Shown: positions 37,951 through 46,305 of the stretch, piece after piece
Layout of the letters: each line of letters starts with the position of its first letter
How positions within the stretch are numbered: the first letter of the stretch is position 1
Assembly (NCBI GenBank): GCA_029213145.1
Contig: JARGNK010000022.1
Coordinates: 14,917 to 70,601, forward strand
DNA length: 55,685 nucleotides
Direction of reading: 5' to 3'
DNA from: Rubripirellula sp.
Lineage (GTDB): Bacteria; Planctomycetota; Planctomycetia; Pirellulales; Pirellulaceae
Notes under the pieces: model-generated
Seen by the model: only the letters and a program-made list of their open reading frames with translations
The model's database searches: none
What the model was told of the DNA's origin: nothing
Program-made: the position numbers and the translations under genes

Positions 37951-38682
37951 CTATTGCTCGGCTTGCAATTCCGCTGCAAGCTTAATCATCTTTATCGCAT
38001 TGTTCAACGATTGGAGGTGATTGTAAATTAATTCCAGTTCATCGCTCTGGGCAAGTTCCGCGAGCTTTGCAGCGGGTAGGCTTTTGATTTTGTCGCGATC
38101 GACAATCCAGAATCCGCCTATCGATCGCGATTCCCCCTTGGGTGATTTAAATTCAAACTTCATTGGCTTCAACAGATCAAGGACCGTTAGTTTGTTACAG
38201 TACTCCTGCGTCCCTTCAAAGTGGCCTTGGTATTTTTCCATGAAGTCCAGCATCGAATTTAGATAGGCGGTTCGTTCACTCTGGTCATCAAATAATCGTT
38301 TGCCCCTGCCCTCCTGATTGCACCCTGCCCATCGCTCATCGATGCACAGCGTAAAAGTTTTTTTGTCTTCAGAGTTGAGAAAAACGAACGGATAACGACG
38401 TACAAACGCGGGGATATAATTAACCAGCCATTTCCCATTGCGGTCAATGTAGGCATTCTTATTATCCTCTGCTCCCAGTACAGCAACTGGAATTACTGCA
38501 TTTCTTTCCCCCGTGAATACTATCGTGTACTCACGCGCGGCCAGTGGGATTTCTACCGCAGTCAAGGGTACTGAATTGACACCTTTGGCAAACGTATAGT
38601 CGAGATGTTCGATGCATAGATTTTTGTGATGTGAAACCGAAACGGGGACCACACTTTCGTAAAACAGTTGTTGTTTCGACAT
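37951..38682 (-). CDS. SapC family protein
   Basis: Start placed at M-S-K-Q-Q-L-F-Y-E (38682), which matches how the family begins; an ATG six codons earlier is possible. The product has 243 residues. Family features are PLTAVEIPLAAREYTIVF, PVAVLGAEDNKNAYIDRNGK, WLVNYIPAFVRRYPFVFL, TLCIDERW and the L-F-D-D block. SapC proteins are named for a surface-layer or secretion association and their biochemistry is unclear. It is intact between IS66 and a dead IS256 element, with no gene partner next to it, so it may be island cargo or a survivor of rearrangement. The gene ends only a few bases before the IS66 target duplication. Confidence 0.82.
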   Translation of the reverse strand: MSKQQLFYESVVPVSVSHHKNLCIEHLDYTFAKGVNSVPLTAVEIPLAAREYTIVFTGERNAVIPVAVLGAEDNKNAYIDRNGKWLVNYIPAFVRRYPFVFLNSEDKKTFTLCIDERWAGCNQEGRGKRLFDDQSERTAYLNSMLDFMEKYQGHFEGTQEYCNKLTVLDLLKPMKFEFKSPKGESRSIGGFWIVDRDKIKSLPAAKLAELAQSDELELIYNHLQSLNNAIKMIKLAAELQAEQ

Positions 38683-38856
38683 CACAAATTCTAATTCCAC
38701 AGGACGCTACGTTGTTATCGTACGTCCACCTAAGAGGTACAATTTGAGGAAGCGTCCCAGTAATTGTTGATAGTTGCAGGATGCTCTCCCGGAGGACCAA
38801 ATCTGCCCTTCGCAATCTTTCAATTTTCGTCGGTTGCATCCGACGAGAAGACCATC

Positions 38857-40207
38857 ATGAATGAAGTTAGCCTTTTGCAATCTTTTGGGCAAGTTTCTGC
38901 GTCCGAAACCGGCCAAGTCTTTCGCGACTTCCCGCGCGGTCACGTCCGTGAGATGATCTGTGAAGTCATGGCTGCCGAAGTCACCGAGATTTGCGGGTCC
39001 AAGCACCATCCCTCACCAAGCGATCACTATCGTGCAGGCACCGCGACTGGGCGTGTGCTCGTCGAAGGCGAGCGGGAAAATGTCCCACGTCGGCGAGTGC
39101 GTCAAAAAGTCCCTGACGGCACAAGCTGCGAAATGGAACTGGCCAGCTGCAAGGCCGCGACAGATCCCCAGCAGTTGCAAGCGCAGATTGTACAAGCCAT
39201 TGTTTCGGGCATCAGCCCACGGGGCATCGAAGAGATCAAACTGAATTCCCCCGGTTACACAAATCGAATTTCTTGGTAACAAGCGGTCGAGTGTTTCGCG
39301 TCTTTGGCAAGAGGCGAGCAGGAAGTTCATCGACGAACAGTGAAGTCAAGATCTTGGCAAGACGATGTGGTATGCGTTGATGCTTGCTGGAATCCGATTA
39401 AGCAAGGACCTGACGACTGTGGTCGCCTTGGGAATCGATGCCGACGGCAACAAGCATGTGCTGGACTTCGTGTTGGGAAGAAGCAAAAGTCTCGATATTG
39501 CCAGGGAATTAATGGGACGAAACAAAAAATGCGGTTTCCGATGTGAGCATCGTTTGCACGTCGTTCTCGATGGCAGCGACGCTTTGCGTGGGGGCGGTCA
39601 AAGAGTTATTCAACGATAGCGTGGTTCAGCGTTGCTTGGTCCACAAGGGGCGAAACATCAAAGGCAAGCTGTCTAAGCGTCACTGGGGTGAACTGTCGCG
39701 ACTGTTTGCTCGGATCCGTCATATCCAGGGGCTCGTAGCAGCGGAAGACGTGTTAGGCGAGTTGCAGTCTTTTTAGAGCCGATCAATGCTGAAGCCGTCA
39801 GGAGTTTGCAGGAGGCTGGAGAGAACCGGTTGGCGTTGCACCGGCTTAATGTTCCCAACACACTGCATCACTTCTTGTTGAGCACCAACGCGATTGAGAG
39901 CTCGTTTTTGAACACGCGTCGCAAGATTGGGCGCGTGACGCGATTTCGCGCCGAAACAGACCAAGCATCGCATTGGCTCTCTTACGCGTTGCTGGAAGCG
40001 GAGAAGGGCTTTCGCCGAATCCGGGGTCATGGGCATCTGGGGTCATGGGCATCTGCGGTCGTTGATCTCGGCTTTGGAAAAATCAAAAAGTTCGCCGCCA
40101 AAAAACGCTCTACGGGACTAACAGAGGAGAATCTCTCGAATTGGAGAACGAATATGCCGCTCAGCGGCTTAACGCGAGCTATTCCTTCGGGCTCGCATGC
40201 CGCTTAA
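38857..40207 (+). pseudogene. IS256 (Mutator) family transposase, frameshifted
   Basis: Family blocks follow in order but in shifting frames. MNEVSLLQSFGQVSASETGQ starts at 38857, with SCEMELASCKAATDPQQLQA to a stop near 39279. MWYALMLAGIRLSKDLTTVV follows near 39365, with CEHRLHVVLDGSDALRGG. VVQRCLVHKGRNIKGKLSKR then leads to a stop at 39776, and LSTNAIESSFLNTRRKIGRV follows. The catalytic positions are M-L-A-G (normally M-L-D-G, so the first Asp is now Ala), L-D-G-S-D (present) and N-A-I-E (present). At least three frameshifts make it dead. A 16-bp tandem duplication lies near the 3' end. Terminal repeats were not identified, so the element's limits are unknown. Confidence 0.88.
40023..40054. 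repeat. 16-bp perfect tandem duplication in the IS256 remnant
   Basis: GGGGTCATGGGCATCT occurs twice head to tail (40023-40038, 40039-40054) within the 3' end of the transposase remnant, where homology to the family stops. Confidence 0.95.
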
Positions 40208-40877
40208 GCCAAAGACGACCTTTGACAAGTGAGGCCATCACGAGTTTTAACAACAGATGGGATTACGCCAAGAAGCTTGGCAAAGGAGGAAGATTGACAT
40301 GATGTGAATCGGAAAACTTTGAAAGTGACCCTGCGGGTGGAAAGCCCGCCCGGTAGCGTTTGACCAACGGCCGGAAGCGAGTCTTGCAATGTACGAGTTA
40401 ACGAGTGCGACGAAGCGTACACAGCGAGTTCGGAAGCCGTGTGATTGAGCTTCGAAAGGTTGTTTCTTGCGAGTGCCTTTGCCGTTCCTATAGCAGGGTC
40501 CATGCGGTTGCTCTGAAAATGACGCTGTAAGTGTCATTTTCAGAGCAACCGACTTTCCAGAGTCGTAGAGCACGCGCAAACGAACATTGGGGTCGCCCAA
40601 GAACCTGGTAGGTCCTACCGTTTCCATAAGTAATTCCCGGCTGGAGATACCGGGTTGCCAACTCCAGGCTCACACGATGGCACTTGCGTGTGAGAGCGAA
40701 AGCACGAATGCAACCTTGTGGTACCGCAGAACGAAGGCAACGAAGTGACGCGGGATGAGCGGCGGGAAATCATAGTGCCTTGATAGTACTGACGACCCCG
40801 GGGAACGGCACCCTGTCGGACCGAGCAGAGGGAAGCGAGGCATCGAAACATGGAACCGTATTTGAGAAACACATCGA
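40208..40877 (+). other. Non-coding stretch, possibly the 5' RNA part of a decayed group II intron
   Basis: No credible protein-coding gene is seen in these 670 bases. The sequence is rich in short GC stems (for example GCGGGTGGAAAGCCCGC near 40335) and purine-rich single strands, and it leads directly into the reverse-transcriptase remnant. That is the place where group II intron domains I-III would lie. I could not identify a domain V or a clear GUGYG 5' end, so the call is tentative. A large palindrome (40505-40551) interrupts it. Confidence 0.3.
40505..40551. repeat. Long palindrome: 19-bp perfect arms
   Basis: The arms 40505-40523 and 40533-40551 (CGGTTGCTCTGAAAATGAC and its complement) match perfectly. 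Two further pairs (one G-U) continue inward, leaving a 5-base loop TGTAA at 40526-40530. No T run follows, so it is not a standard terminator. It could be joined ends of a small element or a regulatory cruciform. Confidence 0.95.
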
Positions 40878-41535
40878 ATGCATCGAAATTCGAAAAAGTG
40901 TGTCCACGAAACAAAAACGGATGGCTTATTTGGCGAGGCAATCGCCGGAAATGGCCTTCACGTCTTGCCTCAGGGCGGAGTGGTTTCACCGATACTTTCG
41001 AACGTCTTCTTGCACTACGTTCTGGATGTATGGTTTGAAGAAGAAGTGAAGCCACGCCTTGTGGGGCCAGGTTGTCTGATTCGCTTTGCGGATGACTTCG
41101 CGATCGGGGTTCGCCACGAGCGAGATGACCATCGCATCATGAAAGTCCTCCCAAAACGTTTCGCCAAGTACGGCCTGAAGGTCCACCCGGACAAAACTCG
41201 TTTGATCTGTTTTCGCTCACCGTCGCTTTCTGGCGACGAGGCAGACCACTCAAGAGTCCGTCCAGAGACTTTCACCCTGCTGGGCTTCACTCACTATTGG
41301 GGGAGACACGCAAGGGGAACTGGGCCGTCAAACGCAAGACCGCATCGAGTCGCTTTGGGCATGCAGAGCATCGCACAGTAGTTTCAATTCCATCGACATC
41401 AGCCCGTCAGCGAGCAGCATCTCAAGTTGCGTCAGAAAATCCACGGACACGACGCGTACGACTTGATAAGCGGGAACCATGCCGCGCTGCAACGGTTTTA
41501 CCATGAGGTCCACCCGGGATGGGTAACCGCCCTAG
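40878..41535 (+). pseudogene. Group II intron reverse transcriptase/maturase, C-terminal remnant
   Basis: The first frame has GNGLHVLPQGGVVSPILSN (RT block 4), LDVWFEEEVKPRL, CLIRFADDFAIGVRHE with the F-A-D-D active site, and LPKRFAKYGLKVHPDKTRLI. It continues to TLLGFTHYWGR, where the frame shifts to one reading KGNWAVKRKTASSRF. In the third frame the maturase part reads FHRHQPVSEQHLKLRQKIHG and NHAALQRFYHEVHPGWVTAL. There a TAG falls where a tryptophan is expected before F-Q-F. RT blocks 0-3 are missing upstream, so the gene lost its N-terminal half and is dead. It ends exactly at the IS3 fragment. Confidence 0.82.
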
Positions 41536-41966
41536 GCCACCCAGTCATCCCCGGTAGCCAGCAACTCTTGCTTCTTGTATTTCGGATGGGTCAGCTGGTT
41601 TCGCCGTTCTTGGCTGCTTTGGTTCTGTTGGAGAATTCGGTACGTCGTTCGCACGCGACACAGATAATTGCCTTCATCGAGTAACTTCGAATAGACCTGC
41701 CGCGGTGACTGATCGGCAAACCGTTCACCGTTGAGTTGATCAAGCACCGCTTTGCGTTCATCGACCGAAACCGCCCGAGCCGGTGTCGGCCGTGGCAGGG
41801 AATCACCCTTCGCCTCGCGGCGACGGTAAAACGTCGCACGCGACATATTCAAAGCCCGGCACGCCGCTGTGATTCCGATCTCCTCGCTGAGCGTCCTGGC
41901 GGCGTTCAGTCTTGCTTCTCTTATGATTCTGTCTGCATCATCTCCGAGACTTTTTTTGGACGTCAA
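41532..41966 (-). pseudogene. IS3-family OrfB transposase, truncated before the catalytic domain
   Basis: The 144 residues contain the N-terminal helix-turn-helix region (ITAACRALNMSRATFYRRRE) and the segment ADQSPRQVYSKLLDEGNYLC. They then reach KYKKQELLATGDDWVA and stop. Intact OrfB proteins continue at this point with a W-S-W-D-I-T motif that starts the DDE domain, so all catalytic residues are lost. The cut coincides with the end of the group II intron remnant, suggesting a deletion fused the two elements. Confidence 0.85.
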
Positions 41967-42294
41967 TGATCAGCTCGGCCTGTCCGAGTTTTTCCTTCAG
42001 TCGTTCATTCTCACGCTCCAGGCGAGCGACCTCGTGGGCTGGAGTGAGTTTGCGTTTATTGCCTGACTTTTTCGATGAGGACAAAGGTTCCTCCCGAAGT
42101 TGGCTGCGGCATCGTGCGACGACTGACGAGTACAGCCCCTCGCGTCGCAGCAGTGCTCCGATTTCACCGGGCTGCACACACTGCTCGGCTTCGAGAGCAA
42201 TTCGTCGTTTGTACTCCGTGGTAAAGCGACAACGGGCCGCTTTCTCAACAACCTCAGGATGTTTCCTGGAATTTTTTTCGGCCGTTCTGGTCAT
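41938..42294 (-). CDS. IS3-family OrfA (helix-turn-helix) protein
   Basis: Start taken at M-T-R-T-A-E-K-N (42294); an upstream ATG at 42315 is less likely. The 118-residue product has a helix-turn-helix (RIALEAEQCVQPGEIGALLR) and a C-terminal leucine zipper (ARLERENERLKEKLGQAEL). It overlaps OrfB in the -1 frame. The overlap contains a run of seven A followed by G (complement of 41951-41957), the slippery sequence by which IS3 elements make the OrfAB fusion. OrfB is truncated here, so the protein has no partner. Confidence 0.8.
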   Translation of the reverse strand: MTRTAEKNSRKHPEVVEKAARCRFTTEYKRRIALEAEQCVQPGEIGALLRREGLYSSVVARCRSQLREEPLSSSKKSGNKRKLTPAHEVARLERENERLKEKLGQAELIIDVQKKSRR

Positions 42295-43038
42295 GGAAGC
42301 ACTCCGTACCCACAACTCTCAAAACAAAAGAAAAGTTGACTCACGTAAGTTGGCACAGAGGGAAGAGCGAGACAAAACGGCGATGCCGCGCAGCAGGCCT
42401 TACGCGGATTGCCTTGATTTCGACGCGAAGCGCGCAATGACCGAATGAGATTAGACAATACCTCAGCACGAACGAATCCGGCCACCATGATGATCGGTCG
42501 TTTCGATCTCAGCAATCATGTCAGGGGAACTACTTAATGGCACAACAAACTCGTTGCTTAAACGCTTTAGTGATGAGCGGTGTGATGCCCCCTCGTGATG
42601 AAATTATCTCCGATTAGGTTGACCCACTGATGAACACATAAACGTTACTGGCATCTGCCTTTCGGGAAACTGTTACCAAGGCTGGCTCTGAAGCACACAC
42701 TAAGCCGTCAAAACAAAAACCGATTTATGATGCAAGCTGGCACATTGGACGATCGAGGACGTTGAACATCAAAAGCGATGCCTGTTGTTCTTGCCAGCCT
42801 TTTCAGTCCTCTTGGCGTCCTGGAGCCCGGCGGTGATGCACCGTTAATCTTGTTGAAGCATGGCGGCCGAGGCAAGCATGGCAACCCCTGCCGGTTGGGC
42901 GGTTTTACACGAATTAGCCGAGGAGAATTCAGGAGTGGATGCTTCTGCACCGATTCATACCTCGTCGAGGCGCTTAACTTGACGCTCAATATTGGACTGC
43001 TCTGCCACCTTCAAAACGACATGCTTTGGGGAACAAAC
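42295..43038. other. Gap of about 740 bases without a supported gene
   Basis: Short open frames exist on both strands, including one on the minus strand at 42291-42515 and an upstream in-frame extension of the next gene, but none has a recognisable product or a good start. The right end supplies the leader of the small secreted protein gene, with GGGGA at 43028-43032 as its ribosome-binding site. The IS3 end probably lies near 42330-42350; its exact terminus was not resolved. Confidence 0.5.
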
Positions 43039-43464
43039 ATGCTTCGGTCTTCGCTCTGTTGCTTAATTATTAGCCTGTGTGTCTGTAGCAGCCAAGCTGA
43101 TGAGCCGAATCCGCGCTATCGTCTTTCGCAGCGAGGAGAGGCTCGGCTGAGTCAATTTCGAATTGGAAAGCTGAAGCCTCTCGCGTCAAAAAAAGCGAAG
43201 CAGGTGAGGGGACAAGGTGGGATCGCCAGCTCGAACGGGCTAAGTTTAGTCGTTGGTGCAATCGTCGATCCGACCACGTCGAGTAGCTTGGTTGGTGTCG
43301 ACTCAAATTCTGCGGTGGCCATCTTGGAGATTTGTGGCCCTGTTTCGGAGGCTGATCCCTTTCATCAACAACAGTCGAGCTTGAACCTCGAGCTGAATAT
43401 TAACGAGTTTTCCGCCGGATTGATCGGCGGAGCAGGCGGGGCGGGGACATCGTTATTTCGATGA
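43039..43464 (+). CDS. Small secreted protein A of the VRGxG family
   Basis: Start taken at the second of two in-frame ATGs because GGGGA lies six bases before it and the signal peptide then begins M-L-R-S-S-L. The product has 141 residues. The hydrophobic signal ends near residue 20 (C-S-S-Q-A). The mature part carries RIGKLKPLASKKAKQVRGQG with VRGQG at residues 56-60, then GLSLVVGAIVDPTTSS with DP at 77-78. The spacing from V of VRG to D of DP is 21, the same as in the two other members (46306 and 46879 genes). The tail ends in Gly-rich GLIGGAGGAGTSLFR. Function unknown; I infer a substrate of the nearby C39 system. It converges on the barrel gene with a 9-bp gap. Confidence 0.72.
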   Translation: MLRSSLCCLIISLCVCSSQADEPNPRYRLSQRGEARLSQFRIGKLKPLASKKAKQVRGQGGIASSNGLSLVVGAIVDPTTSSSLVGVDSNSAVAILEICGPVSEADPFHQQQSSLNLELNINEFSAGLIGGAGGAGTSLFR

Positions 43465-43473
43465 TCATTACCA

Positions 43474-46005
43474 TCAATAATTCAGACCGATTAAGAACGT
43501 GAAACCGAATAGATCAATGTATTCGTTATCACTTCTTGAAAGGGTGTCGACCCTTCCATCGAATGAACCGTTTGGATCAGTCAAGAAAGCAAAGGACTCG
43601 CTCATTGAGGCCGATTCACCGAGATCCCATGATTGGAATTCTAGCCCGAAACGCATTTTGAATAGTGCCGAATTGCAGAAAACGGGCTGCTGGTATTCCA
43701 AGCCAACCTGTAGTTGAGTGGAGAGCAATGTTGCTTTTTCCTCTTCACTTAGCGATGCGAAATCGCGGGATCGAGCGATACCCTGCGTCACCACGCCAGG
43801 CCCTGTTGCCATGACCGAGTCTGTGATTGATTCGCTGTAGGTGTCAGCCCAGAGCAGCGAAATCCGAGTGTTGAAGTAGACACGCCATGGGAAACAGGGT
43901 GAGCCTAATCCGCAGGAGTCGCAACCACCACAGCCTCCGCACTCACCGTAAGAGTTGCAATCAGATCCGCAGCAACCAAAGCAACCAGCACATCCAGGAT
44001 CGAACTGACCTCGGGGCATGTAGGCAGGACTTCCAAGGCACCAAGGAATTGTCTTCCGGAGTTCCATCGAAAAAGATGGCCCCAAGCCGCGCATGCTCTT
44101 GTGACTTAGCGTGGAACCAGTTGCCTGCAAAAGATCTGAGATTCCCCCGGCAAGATGCGTGAGTTCACTTCCTTGGAATTCCGCGAATCGAAAGCCACAA
44201 GAACTGGTGAGGTTGCATCCCATGATGCAGTAGTTCTGCGTGAGATCGAAATCGAAGGTCTCAAGTCGAGCGGTGCTTGAGGTCGAAAAGTCGGGAGCGC
44301 GATCAATGTCGTTCAATGCATCGTGGGATGAATTCTCGGCAGCAAATGCCCAATAGATTGCTCTGAAACCAATGTTCTTCGCTCGCAATCCCAGCGTCAA
44401 ACGATTTCCGAATCCGAACGCATCATCTCCCGTGAACTGATCGACGCGATCATTGACCGAGTCGGTTAAGCTGACTCGTGTGTAGCCAGGGCTCTCCACT
44501 CCGAGGAATGTGAATTCATTGCCGAAATAGAAACCACACGATAGAGCAGACCGAAAGCAATAGCCAAATTTTCCTGCCAGATGCCCGAGCATCTTTTTAT
44601 CGTCATCAGCTTTATCGTCGCCGGATGCATCACTTTCTGCAGCTGCATCTTCCTCTTCCTCCGATTCATCAAGGTCGTCCTCTTCGTCCGCGATTGCTGG
44701 TTGATCAGAATCGATCGGCGGAGTCGGTAAAGTCTCCTGCGGCATCGGTGTTGCCATGGAAGCTGCAACAAACGCAGGCGGTTCATCTATTTTGCTCGAC
44801 TCTTCATCTGCTCCACGAACCGACGATCTCAACGTGGATGATTCGATCGATGAACCCAAAGGCGCCGAAAGGGTGATATTAGATGAATTCACAACCGATG
44901 TCGTTGTTGGATTCGCCATCAGTCTCCCCTGCGCATGATTGAGCGGAGCAGCTAGCGGTGCGAACCCGGATTCTCGGCTGTCATCAACTCCCTCCCAGAA
45001 ACTATCTATCTCACCGGACGGCGCGGCGACTGTAAGGAGACGAGGCTGGTTGCCATTTTGAGATTCGTTTTCGGACACTGATAAAGGCTCCTCCACAAGG
45101 CTCTTCTCACTTACTGCATCTGAAACATGTTCTGTCTCAGCCTTGCCTGGAAGTGCCTGGTAGCCGCGAGCAAGCCCAACAATCGATTCGCCAGCTTCCT
45201 CGTCCGAACCGACGTCGCATGGCAATTCCGAAACCACCACCGGCTGATCCATACCCCAAGAACGGATGCCGCTACACAAAATCAAGTTGTTGCGGTGCAG
45301 GAGATCCTCGCCGATCTCAGTGTAACCAGATCGCTCAATGATGAGCGGAGTGAATCCCATCCTGTTGATGCCAGATGCGTGAGCCGTCTCTTGGGCGGCG
45401 AACTGGAGAGCGAAGGGAGAGTACTCCATGCCTTCCATGTATGGCGTGACTCTTACACATCCATCCGGAGGATTCGTAGAACAAAATTCCGCATCCGCGT
45501 GCACCACGTCAGCGTTGGCTAGATTGGGGACCTGAAGGTGGGCCGCCATCTCTAGAACGTGATCCTCGGTACTTGACTGATTTCGGGTGAGGTCGCTGGA
45601 AGGAAGAATGTCGTCAGATTCGGTCGCTGAATCGATCCTCCGGACATCAACTTGGCCCTCAGACGGTGCCGTGCCGCGTGGGGCATTGGGCTGGCAGAGT
45701 TCGTCAGTAATGCTCTCGAACCTAGGGATGCCATGCACCACCATCAGTTCTGAGGTGGATTCTGAAGTGGATACCGAAGACAAAGTCGATTCTTCGGAAA
45801 CATCCTTGAGAGGGGGACTGTTGAAAGTTACTCGATCCAAGTCTCCTTGATTACCGATAGTTGGAGTATCGCTAAAGTTAGCCACCGCGGGCGACGAATT
45901 GTCAGCCGATTCCATGTTGTGCCATGGCAAAAGGGCAAGAATCGCGAGAATTAGCAAGACAAACGCAGTCGCGAGCCACTTTGTCGAATCAGAATCGTGA
46001 TCCAT
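43474..46005 (-). CDS. Anchored outer-membrane beta-barrel protein with a ten-cysteine insertion
   Basis: This 843-residue protein has an N-terminal hydrophobic segment (residues 10-27, without an obvious cleavage site). About 450 residues of disordered, Ser/Glu-rich linker follow, including I-P-R-F-E at 93-97, and end in a very acidic run (E-E-D-D-L-D-E-S-E-E-E-E-D). The last 360 residues alternate as in a porin of the Lpg1974 or planctomycete barrel type: GNEFTFLGVESPGYTRVSL, RLTLGLRAKNIGFRAIYWAF, and a final F-G-F-T-F-L-I-G-L-N-Y strand ending in an aromatic residue. Between two strands, residues 672-704 hold ten cysteines. The gene is divergent from small secreted protein B and convergent with A. 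Probably an envelope partner of the export system. Confidence 0.75.
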   Translation of the reverse strand: MDHDSDSTKWLATAFVLLILAILALLPWHNMESADNSSPAVANFSDTPTIGNQGDLDRVTFNSPPLKDVSEESTLSSVSTSESTSELMVVHGIPRFESITDELCQPNAPRGTAPSEGQVDVRRIDSATESDDILPSSDLTRNQSSTEDHVLEMAAHLQVPNLANADVVHADAEFCSTNPPDGCVRVTPYMEGMEYSPFALQFAAQETAHASGINRMGFTPLIIERSGYTEIGEDLLHRNNLILCSGIRSWGMDQPVVVSELPCDVGSDEEAGESIVGLARGYQALPGKAETEHVSDAVSEKSLVEEPLSVSENESQNGNQPRLLTVAAPSGEIDSFWEGVDDSRESGFAPLAAPLNHAQGRLMANPTTTSVVNSSNITLSAPLGSSIESSTLRSSVRGADEESSKIDEPPAFVAASMATPMPQETLPTPPIDSDQPAIADEEDDLDESEEEEDAAAESDASGDDKADDDKKMLGHLAGKFGYCFRSALSCGFYFGNEFTFLGVESPGYTRVSLTDSVNDRVDQFTGDDAFGFGNRLTLGLRAKNIGFRAIYWAFAAENSSHDALNDIDRAPDFSTSSTARLETFDFDLTQNYCIMGCNLTSSCGFRFAEFQGSELTHLAGGISDLLQATGSTLSHKSMRGLGPSFSMELRKTIPWCLGSPAYMPRGQFDPGCAGCFGCCGSDCNSYGECGGCGGCDSCGLGSPCFPWRVYFNTRISLLWADTYSESITDSVMATGPGVVTQGIARSRDFASLSEEEKATLLSTQLQVGLEYQQPVFCNSALFKMRFGLEFQSWDLGESASMSESFAFLTDPNGSFDGRVDTLSRSDNEYIDLFGFTFLIGLNY

Positions 46006-46154
46006 TGGAATTGGCTATCTTCGGGTTTGCATGGATGCATAACAATTTGGGACCGACACCGACGGGTGTTAATCTGTATCGCTTGCGTAACGCCTCCGGC
46101 TTGAGCGGATTTTCCCAACCAGACGGGTTAGGAAGCGAATTTGAGGCAAATCGC

Positions 46155-46270
46155 TACCCCAGGGCTGAGGGGTATTGACAAATCCCTCTGATACCCGCGA
46201 TTTATATCGGGATACTTTGCTAAAGTATGTTGCAACTTCTAGACATCGAAATACTCTCGTGTTTAACGAG
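46155..46270 (+). promoter_or_regulatory. Regulatory region between the anchored barrel gene and small secreted protein B
   Basis: Three inverted repeats stand in a row: TACCCC/GGGGTA (46155-46160, 46169-46174), ATACTTT/AAAGTAT (46212-46218, 46222-46228) and CTCGT/ACGAG (46256-46260, 46266-46270). A TTGACA box (46175-46180) touches the first, with only a weakly placed TTTATA (46201-46206) downstream. AAGAGAG just before the ATG at 46306 serves as ribosome-binding site. Operator sites are plausible but unproved. Confidence 0.35.
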
Positions 46271-46305
46271 TTACTTAACCCCACTTTTTCTTTAAGAGAG
46301 TTTCG

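Noticed and set aside
40505..40551. Palindrome considered as an intrinsic terminator
   Set aside because: No T run on either side and no gene ends next to it.
40615..41055. 146-codon minus-strand frame opposite the group II intron remnant
   Set aside because: It is antisense to the conserved reverse-transcriptase blocks, which explain the sequence better.
42291..42515. 74-codon minus-strand frame with C-C-A-A-S-P-F-C-type sequence
   Set aside because: Looks like a spurious translation of repetitive DNA; no start signal, and it overlaps the IS3 OrfA leader.
42778..43038. N-terminal extension of small secreted protein A to 42778
   Set aside because: It would bury the signal peptide in the middle of the protein; the ATG at 43039 has a good ribosome-binding site.
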